Source: Bradyrhizobium diazoefficiens
GTDB lineage: Bacteria > Pseudomonadota > Alphaproteobacteria > Rhizobiales > Xanthobacteraceae
DNA: 64,000 bases
NCBI RefSeq assembly: GCF_018131015.1
Contig: NZ_JAFCJJ010000016.1
Span: 1-64,000, forward strand
Reading direction: 5' to 3'
The notes below the pieces were generated by a model. That model had not been told where the DNA came from. It did no database searches and saw nothing but the letters and a program-made list of their open reading frames with translations. Shown in pieces: positions 25,220-33,952 of the stretch (position 1 is its first letter; each line of letters starts with the position of its first letter). The position numbers and the translations under genes were made by a program.

Positions 25220-25915
25220 CTACTGCTTCTGCAGCAGCCTCAGCCGGCAGCGCAGCGCTTCGCGGATATGCGTGCGGGCGAGCCGTTCCGCCGTGTCGCC
25301 GTCGCGCACCGCGATGGCCTTGATGATGGCCGTGTGCTCGTCGTGGCTGGTGTCCGGCCGCCCCGGCACCGTGAAGGTGGTGGGGCCGAGCAGCGCGATC
25401 CAGTCCTGCAATTCTCCCGACGCGTTGTCGAGATAGCGGTTGCGCGCGGCGCGGCAGATGGCGTCGTGAAAGGCGCGGTTGAGCCTTGCCCGCTCTCTCG
25501 ACATCTCGGCCGCGTCGGTCCCGGAGACATCGATGAACGCCTGCTCGATGTCCATGAGCGCATCGACCTCGGGACGGGAGGCATGCTCGGCAGCCAGCCG
25601 CGCGGCAGCGCCTTCCATGATCTCGCGCATCGCGTAGAGCTCGAGCACCTCGGATATATCGAGATTGCGGACGATCAGCCCGCGCCCGGCGGCAGGCTCC
25701 ACAAAGCCGCGCGCGGCGAGCCGGCCCAGCGCTTCGCGAACCGGCGTGCGGCTGACCTTCAACCGTTGTGCAACCTCTTCCTCGCGCAGGCGGTCGCCGG
25801 CGCGGTAGCTGCCTTCCTGGAGTGCCGCACAGAGCGAGCGGAATACGGCTTCACCGAGCGCGACGCCGGCGCCGCGCGCGATCGATCCGCCTGCCTTTGC
25901 CGGACGCCTGGCCAT
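25220..25915 (-). CDS. GntR-family (FCD) transcriptional regulator, likely regulator of tcuAB
   Basis: A 231-residue FadR/VanR-type regulator. Residues about 15-80 are a winged HTH (LREEEVAQRLKVSRTPVREALGRL is the recognisable segment), followed by an all-helical FCD effector domain with metal-binding histidine candidates (FHDAIC and SHDEH). I choose ATG 25915 because GAGG stands five bases before it; ATGs at 25942 and 25951 lack a ribosome-binding site. It is divergent from tcuA with the palindrome TTTGTATACAAA between them, the kind of site this subfamily binds, so it probably controls tcuAB and itself. In Salmonella tcuABC is controlled by a LysR protein instead. Confidence 0.9.
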   Translation of the reverse strand: MARRPAKAGGSIARGAGVALGEAVFRSLCAALQEGSYRAGDRLREEEVAQRLKVSRTPVREALGRLAARGFVEPAAGRGLIVRNLDISEVLELYAMREIMEGAAARLAAEHASRPEVDALMDIEQAFIDVSGTDAAEMSRERARLNRAFHDAICRAARNRYLDNASGELQDWIALLGPTTFTVPGRPDTSHDEHTAIIKAIAVRDGDTAERLARTHIREALRCRLRLLQKQ

Positions 25916-25984
25916 CCACGCCTCAACGGTTGGGAAGCGCATCCGGCCCATGCGGGGATGCCGCTTGCATATCGCCTGTATATC

Positions 25985-25996
25985 TTTGTATACAAA
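25985..25996. promoter_or_regulatory. GntR-type operator between regulator and tcuA
   Basis: Perfect 12-bp palindrome TTTGTATACAAA, 70 bases upstream of the GntR start and 76 upstream of tcuA. FCD-type GntR regulators commonly bind TNGTNNNACNA-like sites, which this fits. Confidence 0.65.
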
Positions 25997-26071
25997 AGTA
26001 CGCAATGGTGCCCGGCAACCCCGGGGGCTGCTTGCGGACGGAAGCGAACCTCGTCGTATCGGGCGGACGGC

Positions 26072-27463
26072 ATGAGCAGCAAATACGACGTGCTGGTGAT
26101 CGGCGGCGGCAACGCGGCGCTGTGTGCGGCCATCAGCGCGCGGCGCGGCGGTGCTTCGGTGCTGGTGCTTGAAGGCGCGCCAAAGTTCTATCGCGGCGGC
26201 AACACCCGCCACACCCGCAACATGCGCTGCGCCCACGACGCCGCGACCGAAATCCTGACCGGCCCCTATACCGAGGAGGAATTCTGGGAGGATCTGCTGC
26301 GCGTCACCGGCGGGCAGACCGACGAGGTGCTCGCCCGCCACATGATCCGCGAGTCCAAGGACATCCAGAACTGGATCGTGGAGCAGGGCGTGCGCTGGCA
26401 ACCCTCGCTCGGCGGCACGCTGAGCCTCGGCCGCACCAACTCCTTTTTCCTCGGCGGCGGCCGCGCGATGCTGAACGCGCTCTACCTCACCGCCGAGCGG
26501 CTCGGCGTCGAGGTCGCATATGATGCGGAGGTCACCGACCTCGTGATCGAGGACGGCATGTTCCTCGCCGCCCGCCTCAAGCGGCCGATCAGGGGCGAGA
26601 CCGAGATTCGCGCGACGTCACTGGTTGCCGCCGCAGGAGGATTCGAGGCCAACATCGAATGGCTCAAGCAATATTGGGGCGAGGCCGCCGACAATTTCCT
26701 GATCCGCGGCACGCCCTATAACCGCGGCTCGATCCTGAAGATGCTGCTCGACAAGGGCGTGCAGGAGGTCGGCGATCCCACCCAGTGCCATGCGGTCGCG
26801 ATCGATGCCCGCGCGCCGAAATTCGACGGCGGCATCATCACGCGCCACGACTCCGTCGTGTTCGGCATCGTCGTCAACAAGCATGCCCAGCGCTTCTACG
26901 ACGAGGGCGAGGATATCTGGCCGAAGCGCTACGCGATCTGGGGCCGGCTGGTGGCGGCGCAGCCGGACCAGATTGCCTACATCATCTTCGATTCGACCGT
27001 CGTCACCTCGTTCATGCCGACACTGTTCCCACCGATCGCCGGGCAGACCGTGGCCGAGCTCGCCGGCAAGCTGGAGCTCGATCCGGCTGCACTGGAAAAG
27101 ACCATCACTGATTTCAATGCGGCGGTGCGGCCCGGCACGTTCGATCATACGATCCTGGACGATTGCGTGACCGAGGGCATCACTCCGCAAAAGACGCACT
27201 GGGCGCGCAGGATCGAGACGCCGCCCTATCTCGCCTACCCGGTGCGGCCCGGCATCACCTTCACCTATCTCGGCACGCGCGTGACCAAGGAAGCGCGGAT
27301 GCTGATGGCTGACGGCAAGCCGTCCGCCAACATGTTCGCGGCCGGCGAGATCATGGCGGGCAACGTGCTCGGCAAGGGTTATGCGGCCGGCATGGGCATG
27401 ACGATCGGCAGCGTGTTCGGGCGGATCGCGGGGCGGGAAGCGGCGAAACATGCACGGAACTAG
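26072..27463 (+). CDS. tcuA: FAD-dependent tricarballylate dehydrogenase TcuA
   Basis: TcuA oxidises tricarballylate to cis-aconitate, passing electrons to TcuB. The 463-residue protein is a fumarate-reductase/succinate-dehydrogenase-type flavoprotein: N-terminal FAD motif VLVIGGGNAALCAA, the GGNTRHTRN segment typical of TcuA, and the C-terminal FAD closing motif FAAGEIMAGNVLGKGYAAG. The frame stays open far upstream, but that is antisense of the GntR gene; homology starts at ATG 26072. tcuB overlaps its last 14 bases. Confidence 0.9.
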   Translation: MSSKYDVLVIGGGNAALCAAISARRGGASVLVLEGAPKFYRGGNTRHTRNMRCAHDAATEILTGPYTEEEFWEDLLRVTGGQTDEVLARHMIRESKDIQNWIVEQGVRWQPSLGGTLSLGRTNSFFLGGGRAMLNALYLTAERLGVEVAYDAEVTDLVIEDGMFLAARLKRPIRGETEIRATSLVAAAGGFEANIEWLKQYWGEAADNFLIRGTPYNRGSILKMLLDKGVQEVGDPTQCHAVAIDARAPKFDGGIITRHDSVVFGIVVNKHAQRFYDEGEDIWPKRYAIWGRLVAAQPDQIAYIIFDSTVVTSFMPTLFPPIAGQTVAELAGKLELDPAALEKTITDFNAAVRPGTFDHTILDDCVTEGITPQKTHWARRIETPPYLAYPVRPGITFTYLGTRVTKEARMLMADGKPSANMFAAGEIMAGNVLGKGYAAGMGMTIGSVFGRIAGREAAKHARN

Positions 27464-28550
27464 GATTCTGGACGAAGCCGACCGGCTGATGACGGTCTGC
27501 AATTCCTGCCGCTACTGCGAGGGGCTGTGCGCGGTGTTTCCGGCCATGGAGATGCGCCGCGCCTTCTCCGACGGCGACCTCAACTATCTCGCCAATCTCT
27601 GCCATGGCTGCGGCGCCTGCTACGTCGATTGCCAGTTCTCGCCGCCGCACGAGTTCAACGTCAATGTCCCCCGGACGCTCGCGGTGGCGCGCGCGGAGTC
27701 CTATGCGGCCTATGCCTGGCCGCGGGCGCTGTCCGGCGCCTTCGCGCGCAACGGCCTCGTCATCAGCCTCGTCGCCGCGCTCAGCATGGCGGCCTTCATC
27801 CTCGGCTTTGCAGCGCTCAACGACTGCAGCGTGCTGTTCGGCGTGCATACCGGTCCCGGCGCGTTCTACAAGCTGATGCCGCACAACGCGATGGCCGTTC
27901 TGTTCAGCGCCGCGTTCCTCTACGCGGTCCTCGCGCTGGTGATGAGCGTGCGTGCCTTCTGGCGCGATATCGGCCCGCCCATTGGCGGCAAGGCCGATGG
28001 CGGCTCGATCTTCCAGGCGATCCGCGACGCCGGCGAGCTGCGCTATCTCCATGGTGGCGGCGTCGGCTGCTACAACGAGGATGACAAGCCGACCGACCGG
28101 CGCAAGCTCTTTCACCACCTGACGTTCTACGGCTTCCTGCTTTGCTTTGCCGCCACCTCGGTCGCCACGCTCTATCATTACTTTCTTGGGCGCGAGGCGC
28201 CGTATCCCTGGTGGGATCTGCCCGTCGTGCTCGGCACGCTCGGCGGCATCGGCTTGATCATCGGCCCAATCGGGCTCTTCGTCGCGAAATCGCGCCGCGA
28301 TTCGGCCTTGCTCGACGAGCAGCGCTACGGCATGGACGTCGGCTTCATCGCCATGCTGTTCCTGACCGGCCTCACGGGCATGCTGCTTCTGCTTCTGCGC
28401 GAGACCGCCGCGATGGGGCCGCTGCTCGCCCTGCATCTCGGCGCGGTGTTCGCGCTGTTCATCACCATGCCCTACGGCAAGTTCGTGCACGGCATCTACC
28501 GCTTCGCCGCGCTGGTGCGCTATGCGCAGGAGCGGCGGACGGCGGTGTGA
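27450..28550 (+). CDS. tcuB: Tricarballylate utilisation protein TcuB (membrane Fe-S electron acceptor)
   Basis: A 366-residue membrane protein that reoxidises the TcuA flavin. The N terminus has two [4Fe-4S] motifs (CNSCRYCEGLC and CHGCGACYVDC), followed by about six transmembrane helices with conserved histidines in HDN/HHL and YHYFLG segments that may bind haem. It overlaps tcuA by 14 bases, so the two are cotranslated. No tcuC transporter follows; the uptake route for tricarballylate or citrate is not in the window. Confidence 0.9.
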   Translation: MHGTRILDEADRLMTVCNSCRYCEGLCAVFPAMEMRRAFSDGDLNYLANLCHGCGACYVDCQFSPPHEFNVNVPRTLAVARAESYAAYAWPRALSGAFARNGLVISLVAALSMAAFILGFAALNDCSVLFGVHTGPGAFYKLMPHNAMAVLFSAAFLYAVLALVMSVRAFWRDIGPPIGGKADGGSIFQAIRDAGELRYLHGGGVGCYNEDDKPTDRRKLFHHLTFYGFLLCFAATSVATLYHYFLGREAPYPWWDLPVVLGTLGGIGLIIGPIGLFVAKSRRDSALLDEQRYGMDVGFIAMLFLTGLTGMLLLLLRETAAMGPLLALHLGAVFALFITMPYGKFVHGIYRFAALVRYAQERRTAV

Positions 28551-28555
28551 GCCCG

Positions 28556-29224
28556 TCACACCGGCGCGAAGCGGCCGCGCTGGAGGAAGGCGATCGTCTG
28601 CGCGATCGCGGTGCTGTTTCGCGGCAGTCCGGTATGGGACGCCTTCACGACGACATGGTCGGCCATGCCGGCCAGCATCGCGCTCTGCACCGAGACTCGT
28701 CCGTCATTGGGCCGCGGTAGAACGAAGAGGCCGGCGACGGGATCAATGAAGCGGTTTCCCGCGATCACTCCGACGGGGTAGTCCACGGTGGGAAGGGTGC
28801 AGGGCCGGCTCGCCGTCGTCAGCTCGAGCCCGGCGGGGCCGTAGAAGGCACGGTAGAGGCGAGATCCGCTCAGGAGATCGGCGACCTCGCTTCCGCCGTT
28901 CGGTGTGCCGAGCATCACGACGCCGGCAAGCTGTGCCGGCCGGTATTTTGCGACATAGGCGCGCGTCAGGAGGCCGCCCATCGAATGCGCCACGAAGTGC
29001 AAGGGCGCATCACGCTCGCCGAAGCGGGCGATGGCGGGGTGGATCTCGTCCGCAAGCGCCGCGATCGGCCTGCTGCGGCTGGGATAGTCAATGTTGAGTG
29101 TCGCGAACCCGGTCGACTGGAGCGCCCGCTCAAGCCTCTTCAGCGACGAGGAGGTACGCGCGATGCCATGAAGCAGAACCACTCCGGGACGTCGCGCGTC
29201 GCCTGATTGAGGCGTCTCATGCAT
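28556..29224 (-). CDS. Alpha/beta hydrolase, lipase-like
   Basis: A 222-residue alpha/beta-hydrolase. It has the oxyanion-hole segment VVLLHGIARTSSS near the N terminus, the nucleophile elbow VAHSMGGLLTR, and a likely catalytic histidine in KASHTGLP; the aspartate is probably in RPNDGRVSV. The closest recognisable group is the PGAP1-like/lipase group acting on lipid esters. I start at ATG 29224, five bases after the stop of the acyltransferase gene, which makes it the second gene of that operon and suggests a link to phospholipid turnover. There is no signal peptide. Confidence 0.82.
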   Translation of the reverse strand: MHETPQSGDARRPGVVLLHGIARTSSSLKRLERALQSTGFATLNIDYPSRSRPIAALADEIHPAIARFGERDAPLHFVAHSMGGLLTRAYVAKYRPAQLAGVVMLGTPNGGSEVADLLSGSRLYRAFYGPAGLELTTASRPCTLPTVDYPVGVIAGNRFIDPVAGLFVLPRPNDGRVSVQSAMLAGMADHVVVKASHTGLPRNSTAIAQTIAFLQRGRFAPV

Positions 29225-29229
29225 CTCGC

Positions 29230-32200
29230 TTACGCGACCTCGCGCTCCGGCGCGGACGCCTGCTCGCGGGCCATCGCCGTTGCGGTGACATAGTCGGTCT
29301 TGCCGGTGCCGAGCAGCGGCACCTTGTCCACCACCATGATGGTTGCGGGCACGGTGAGCTCGGAGGCGCCGATCGCCTTGGCCTGGGCCTGCATCGCGCT
29401 GCGCTCGGCGGTCTTCGCCGTCGTCAGCAGCACGATACGCTCGCCCTTGCGCTGGTCGGGGATCGACACGGCAACCGAGCCGGCCTGCGGCCACAGCGCC
29501 GTCGCGATGGCCTCGACCGCCGACAGCGAGACCATCTCGCCTGCGATCTTGGCAAAGCGCCTGGCGCGCCCCTTGATGGTGATGAAGCCGGCCGCGTCGA
29601 TCGCGACGATGTCGCCGGTGTCGTGCCAGCCCTCGGCGAGTACTTCGAGCACGCCGGGATTTTCGGCCCGGAGGTAGCCGAGCATCACGTTCGGCCCGCG
29701 CACCGAGAGGCGGCCGCCTTCCTCGATGCCGGGGACCGGATCGAGCCGGCTTTCCATCAGCGGCGAGAGGCGGCCGACGGTGCCGGGACGGTTGGCCATC
29801 GGCGTGTTCATCGCCAGCACCGGCGCGGTCTCGGTGACGCCATAGCCCTCAAGGATGCGGATGCCGTAGCGCTCCATGAACACCTGCCGGGTGCGGTCCT
29901 TGACCGCCTCGGCGCCGGCGATCACCAGGCGCAGGGTGCGGAAGTCGTAGGCATGTGCCGAGCGCGCATAGCCGGTGAGGAAGGTGTCGGTGCCGAACAG
30001 GATGGTGGCGCCGGTCTGGTAGATCAGCTCGGGCACGATCCGGTAGTGCAGCGGCGAGGGGTACATGTAGATCGGGATGCCCGCGAGCATCGGCATCATC
30101 ATTCCGCCGGTCAGGCCGAAGGAGTGGAACACCGGCAGCACGTTGAACACCTTGTCATTGGCGTTGGCATCGACCCGCGCCAGGGCCTGCGCCGCGTTGG
30201 CGAGGATGTTGCGGTGAGACAGCACCACGCCCTTGGGCGTGCCTTCCGAGCCCGACGTGAACAGCACGACGGCCGGATCGTTGGCGTTGCGGGCGACGCG
30301 CGGCGTAGTGCCGGCGAGCAGGCCCTTGATCTTGTCGGGGGTGCCGATCGAGGCGCGGACATCCTCGAGATAGACGATGCGGGCTTCGGCGGAGATCGCC
30401 GCCATCAGCTTGTCGAGCTTGCCCTTCTCGATGAAGGCTTTTGAGGTCAGCACGGTCTTGACCTGCGCGGCCTTCATGGCGGCGAGGACGTTGACCGGGC
30501 CGGCCGAGAAGTTGAGCATCGCCGGGACGCGGCCGATGCATTGCAGCGCCATGAACGCGACGGCGACGCCCGCCGAGTTCGGCAGCAGCACGCCGACATT
30601 CTCGCCGGCCGACGTTCCGGGTTCGAGCTTGCGGCTCAGGACCTGCGCGCCGAGGATGAGCTTGCGATAGGTCAGCTTGGTGCCGAGCGCGTCCTCGATG
30701 ATGACCTTGCCGGTGTCGCGGTCGCGATAGGCGTGCCCGAGCGCCTCGAACAGGGTGTGATCGAGCATGGCGTTCTTGACCAGAGCGTCGATCATGACGT
30801 CCTGGAGCGCGGCACCGGCGGCGTTGCGGCGCGCCTTGCCCTTCAGCGCTGGATCGACCGGCAGCTTGACCGGCGGCAGGATCGTCACCGTCACGCGCGG
30901 GAACCACGAGCGCTTGATCTGGCTGGAGTTGAGGTAGCTGAGATGCGAGCGCTGCGCGCCTTCGATGCGCACGGGGACGACGACGGCGTCGGCCTTGTCC
31001 GCGATCATTGCGGTGCCGTCATAGACCTTCATCAGCGAGCCGGAGACGGTGATGCGCCCTTCCGGGAAGATCACGACCGGCTCGCCGGCGGCGACGAGCT
31101 TGATCAGGTCGCGCGCGGCCAGCGGCTTGGTCGGGTCCATGGTGTAGTGCTTGACCGCGCGCAGGAACGGCTTGGCCCACCAGGCCTTGGAGATGCCGGT
31201 ATCGACCGCGAAACTCGCGTCGATCGGCAGCACGGCGTGCAGCAGCGGGCCGTCGATCAGGCTGACATGGTTGGGCGCGATCAGCATGCGCGTGCCGGCA
31301 GGCGGCAGGTTCTCGAGCCCGCGAATCTCGGTGCGGAATAGCGCGCGGAACAAGAGCCCGCCGAAATCGCGCACGCCTTCCTTGCCCCATTTCGTCAGCA
31401 CGAACCAGACCGCGCCGAAGCTCGCGACGCCGAGGCCGAAGAAGATCCAGCCGACATGCAAGCCGCCGGCCTGCAACAGCGCGACGAACAGCGAGCCGAC
31501 CACCATGAAGGCGGCCTGGAGCACGTTGCCGGCGGCGATGATGCGGGCGCGCTCGGACGGTGCTGACCAGGCCTGGACCGCGGCGAAGGAGGGAACGACG
31601 AACAAGCCACCGCCGAATGCGAAGGCGACGAAGTCGATGAGCATGCGCAGGCCCGCGAAGGAGGTCGCGAAGTTGGCCGCGGTGATGTCCTGACCCTTGG
31701 CGGTCACGGCGATGGCGACGGCGAGATCGAGGCCGGCAAATCCCATGATGATGGCGCCGATCGGCACCAGTGCGAGGTTCGGGCGAACGTGGCTGAGGCT
31801 GGCCGCGAACAGCGAGCCGATGGCGATGCCGATCGCGAAGATCGCAAGGCACAGCGTCACCACGCCCTCGGTGCCGCCCACGACCTCCTTCACCAGCGCC
31901 GGCAGCAGCGATAGCACGATGGCGCCGACCAGCCAGAACCAGGAGACGATGACGGTGCCGTCCCACAGCCGGTGGTCGGCGTGCAGCGTCTTGAGCAGGC
32001 CGAGCGTCGAAGTCCAGGGATTGGCGTCGACGGGCAGGTCGGGCGCGGAAGGCGTCGTTTGCGGAATGCGGGAGGCGAAAGCCCAGGACAACAGCGCCAG
32101 CACGACCACGGCCGATGCGACCCAGCCCATATGCGCGGAGCCGGCCACGAACTGGCCGCCGGCGACGGTGCCGAGCAGGATCGCCATGAAGGTCGCGCCT

Positions 32201-32634
32201 TCGACCAGGGCGTTGCCGGTCGCGAGCTCGCCGAGCTCGAGCTGGTCCGGCAGCATGGCGTATTTGACGGGACCAAACAATGCGGCGATGACGCCGAATA
32301 GCGCGAGCGCCGTGAACAGCAGCGGCACCGAGTGCAGGAAGAAGCCGGCGGCGGCAAAGCTAGCTGCGAAAATCTCGACGAATTTGAGCCGCCGCGCGAC
32401 GACCGACTTGACGTATTTGTCAGCGAGCTGGCCGCCGAGCCCGGACAGGATGAAGTAGGGAAAGATGAAGACGGCGCCTGCGATCGTCACCAGCGAGTCG
32501 CCGTGGCCGGTCGCGGCGCTGTAAAGCAGGATGATGACGAGTGCGTTCTTGAGCACGTTGTCATTGAGCGCCGAGAAGAATTGCGCCCAGAACAGCGGCG
32601 CGAAGCGGCGTGACGACATCAAATCCCTGATCAT
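29230..32634 (-). CDS. aas: Acyl-[ACP]-phospholipid O-acyltransferase, MFS-PlsC-AMP-ligase fusion (Aas-type)
   Basis: A 1134-residue three-part protein: a 12-helix MFS lysophospholipid transporter (LplT-like, residues 1 to about 410), a PlsC acyltransferase with the HX4D motif NHVSLID near residue 453, and an acyl-ACP synthetase/AMP-binding domain with VLFTSGSEGTPKG near 789 and a YRIRTGDI-like adenylate region. The set re-acylates lysophosphatidylethanolamine using acyl-ACP made in situ. The triple fusion is common in alphaproteobacteria, whereas E. coli has LplT and Aas separately. AGGA stands eight bases before the ATG at 32634. A TetR gene and its palindromes lie upstream. Confidence 0.93.
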   Translation of the reverse strand: MIRDLMSSRRFAPLFWAQFFSALNDNVLKNALVIILLYSAATGHGDSLVTIAGAVFIFPYFILSGLGGQLADKYVKSVVARRLKFVEIFAASFAAAGFFLHSVPLLFTALALFGVIAALFGPVKYAMLPDQLELGELATGNALVEGATFMAILLGTVAGGQFVAGSAHMGWVASAVVVLALLSWAFASRIPQTTPSAPDLPVDANPWTSTLGLLKTLHADHRLWDGTVIVSWFWLVGAIVLSLLPALVKEVVGGTEGVVTLCLAIFAIGIAIGSLFAASLSHVRPNLALVPIGAIIMGFAGLDLAVAIAVTAKGQDITAANFATSFAGLRMLIDFVAFAFGGGLFVVPSFAAVQAWSAPSERARIIAAGNVLQAAFMVVGSLFVALLQAGGLHVGWIFFGLGVASFGAVWFVLTKWGKEGVRDFGGLLFRALFRTEIRGLENLPPAGTRMLIAPNHVSLIDGPLLHAVLPIDASFAVDTGISKAWWAKPFLRAVKHYTMDPTKPLAARDLIKLVAAGEPVVIFPEGRITVSGSLMKVYDGTAMIADKADAVVVPVRIEGAQRSHLSYLNSSQIKRSWFPRVTVTILPPVKLPVDPALKGKARRNAAGAALQDVMIDALVKNAMLDHTLFEALGHAYRDRDTGKVIIEDALGTKLTYRKLILGAQVLSRKLEPGTSAGENVGVLLPNSAGVAVAFMALQCIGRVPAMLNFSAGPVNVLAAMKAAQVKTVLTSKAFIEKGKLDKLMAAISAEARIVYLEDVRASIGTPDKIKGLLAGTTPRVARNANDPAVVLFTSGSEGTPKGVVLSHRNILANAAQALARVDANANDKVFNVLPVFHSFGLTGGMMMPMLAGIPIYMYPSPLHYRIVPELIYQTGATILFGTDTFLTGYARSAHAYDFRTLRLVIAGAEAVKDRTRQVFMERYGIRILEGYGVTETAPVLAMNTPMANRPGTVGRLSPLMESRLDPVPGIEEGGRLSVRGPNVMLGYLRAENPGVLEVLAEGWHDTGDIVAIDAAGFITIKGRARRFAKIAGEMVSLSAVEAIATALWPQAGSVAVSIPDQRKGERIVLLTTAKTAERSAMQAQAKAIGASELTVPATIMVVDKVPLLGTGKTDYVTATAMAREQASAPEREVA

Positions 32635-32989
32635 GACCAGTCCTGTTTTGAAAAGAGCAGCCTAAGGTTGTTGGATTGTCGGTGAGGCGTCACGGCCCGC
32701 AGGGGACGAACGATCGCAGGATGACGGCGGTCGGCCGGTCTGCGCTGTCCCCTCGATCCTGTTGGTCTCCAAGCGGTCTCGTTAGGTTCGCAAATATCTG
32801 GCTGCGGCCGTATCGCACTTCGGCGCAGGGTCGCGCGTACCGCGATATCGCGCAGGGCGATGAGGAAAAGCTGAACCGCATCGCCTTGGATTTCGACATC
32901 GGCCGCGAATGTCGGGACATGGTGAGTCCTTTGTTGCAGCCGGCTGTTGCATTGGAGAGGACCGAGACGTGCCGGCGTCGCGTCCCGCC
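32635..32989. other. Intergenic stretch upstream of aas
   Basis: About 355 bp between aas and the small predicted minus-strand gene. I find no convincing gene, terminator or repeat; short frames on both strands lack homology and ribosome-binding sites. It probably holds the aas promoter or a long leader. Confidence 0.5.
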
Positions 32990-33268
32990 TCAGGTGAGAT
33001 GGACGAGGTGGCGGAAGGGCGACAGGCGGCCGAGCAGAGTGAACCGGCGCCCCTCACGACGGGGGCGCGTGCGGTTCGCCTGCCACATCCGAAAGGTCGC
33101 GCGGCGCTCGGTGAGTACGCCGGCGATGTCGCAGGCATTTGCGATGCGATCGATCGGGCCCATGATTGGGCCCATGGCGAACCGCAGCAGGGCGCGGCCG
33201 GAGCCGGCCAAAAGAGCCGCGGCGTCGTCGACGAAGGTGATGGCAATATCAACAGCGAGGGTTTGCAT
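32990..33268 (-). CDS. Small hypothetical protein divergent from tetR
   Basis: A 92-codon frame beginning MQTLAVDIAITFVDDAAAL with GGAG nine bases before the ATG. The N-terminal 50 residues are largely hydrophobic or helical and the C-terminal part is strongly basic (RTRPRREGRR). I do not recognise the family. Its start lies 36 bases from the tetR start codon with one tetR palindrome in between, so it would be controlled by that regulator. It may instead be an unused frame in GC-rich DNA. Confidence 0.45.
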   Translation of the reverse strand: MQTLAVDIAITFVDDAAALLAGSGRALLRFAMGPIMGPIDRIANACDIAGVLTERRATFRMWQANRTRPRREGRRFTLLGRLSPFRHLVHLT

Positions 33269-33290
33269 TTTGCAGGTCTCCGAGTTATTT

Positions 33291-33303
33291 TGAACAATGT
33301 TCA
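33291..33303. promoter_or_regulatory. TetR operator candidate 1
   Basis: Perfect odd palindrome TGAACAATGTTCA ending one base before the tetR start codon and 22 bases upstream of the divergent small gene. An identical copy begins at 33321. Confidence 0.7.
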
Positions 33304-33304
33304 C

Positions 33305-33940
33305 ATGAGTAGCTCGAAAATGAACAATGTTCAAGAAGAATCGCCCCGGGATCGAAAAAAATTTCGGCGCCGGCTCCAGATCCTGGAGATCGCGCGGGGA
33401 ATTATTGCGTCTAAAGGTTTGAGATCATTGAAGGTTCGCGACGTCGCGGAGGCCGCCGGCTGCTCGGTCGGCAGCGTCTATAACGAGTTCGGGGACTTCG
33501 ACGGCGTGATCCTGACCGTCAACCGGGAGACGGTTCAGGCCCTCACGACCCGGCTCGCCGGGGTGCCGGCCGAGGATCCGCTCCACCAGCTCCATGGGCT
33601 TGCGGCGACCTATCTCGAATTCTTCGCCGAGCACGCCAACCTGCTGCGGTCGCTGTTCGAGCATCGCATGGAGGACGACCGTCCCTATCCGGACGACATC
33701 CTGCAGATGGTGATGGATGCATTCGCGCTGATGCATCCGCCTCTGCTGCGGCTGCTGCCGGACGCGGACGACGTGAAGCTCGCGCTGCTGTCACGCACGC
33801 TGTTCTCCGCGGTGCACGGCATCATCTCGCTCGGCCTAGAGGAGCGGATGGTCGCCGTGCCGCCGCAGATGCTGCGCCAGCAGATCGACCAGTTCGTGGA
33901 CACCCAACTTGCCGGGCTCGGGATCTTGCCCGTGCGCTGA
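33305..33940 (+). CDS. TetR-family transcriptional regulator
   Basis: A 211-residue repressor. Residues about 20-66 are the TetR HTH (ILEIARGIIASKGLRSLKVRDV then AGCSVGSVYNEFGDFDGV); the C-terminal ligand domain has no cysteine or metal signature. The ATG at 33305 is taken because homology starts there and two identical palindromes flank it (33291-33303 and 33321-33333), the second inside the coding region; ATG 33320 would start exactly at the second one. This arrangement implies autorepression. Candidate targets are itself, the small divergent gene and possibly aas. The ligand may be an acyl compound by context only. Confidence 0.9.
   Translation: MSSSKMNNVQEESPRDRKKFRRRLQILEIARGIIASKGLRSLKVRDVAEAAGCSVGSVYNEFGDFDGVILTVNRETVQALTTRLAGVPAEDPLHQLHGLAATYLEFFAEHANLLRSLFEHRMEDDRPYPDDILQMVMDAFALMHPPLLRLLPDADDVKLALLSRTLFSAVHGIISLGLEERMVAVPPQMLRQQIDQFVDTQLAGLGILPVR
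33321..33333. promoter_or_regulatory. TetR operator candidate 2
   Basis: Second copy of TGAACAATGTTCA, 30 bp from the first centre to centre (about three turns), inside the first codons of tetR. Confidence 0.65.
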
Positions 33941-33952
33941 CGTGGCGTGGCG

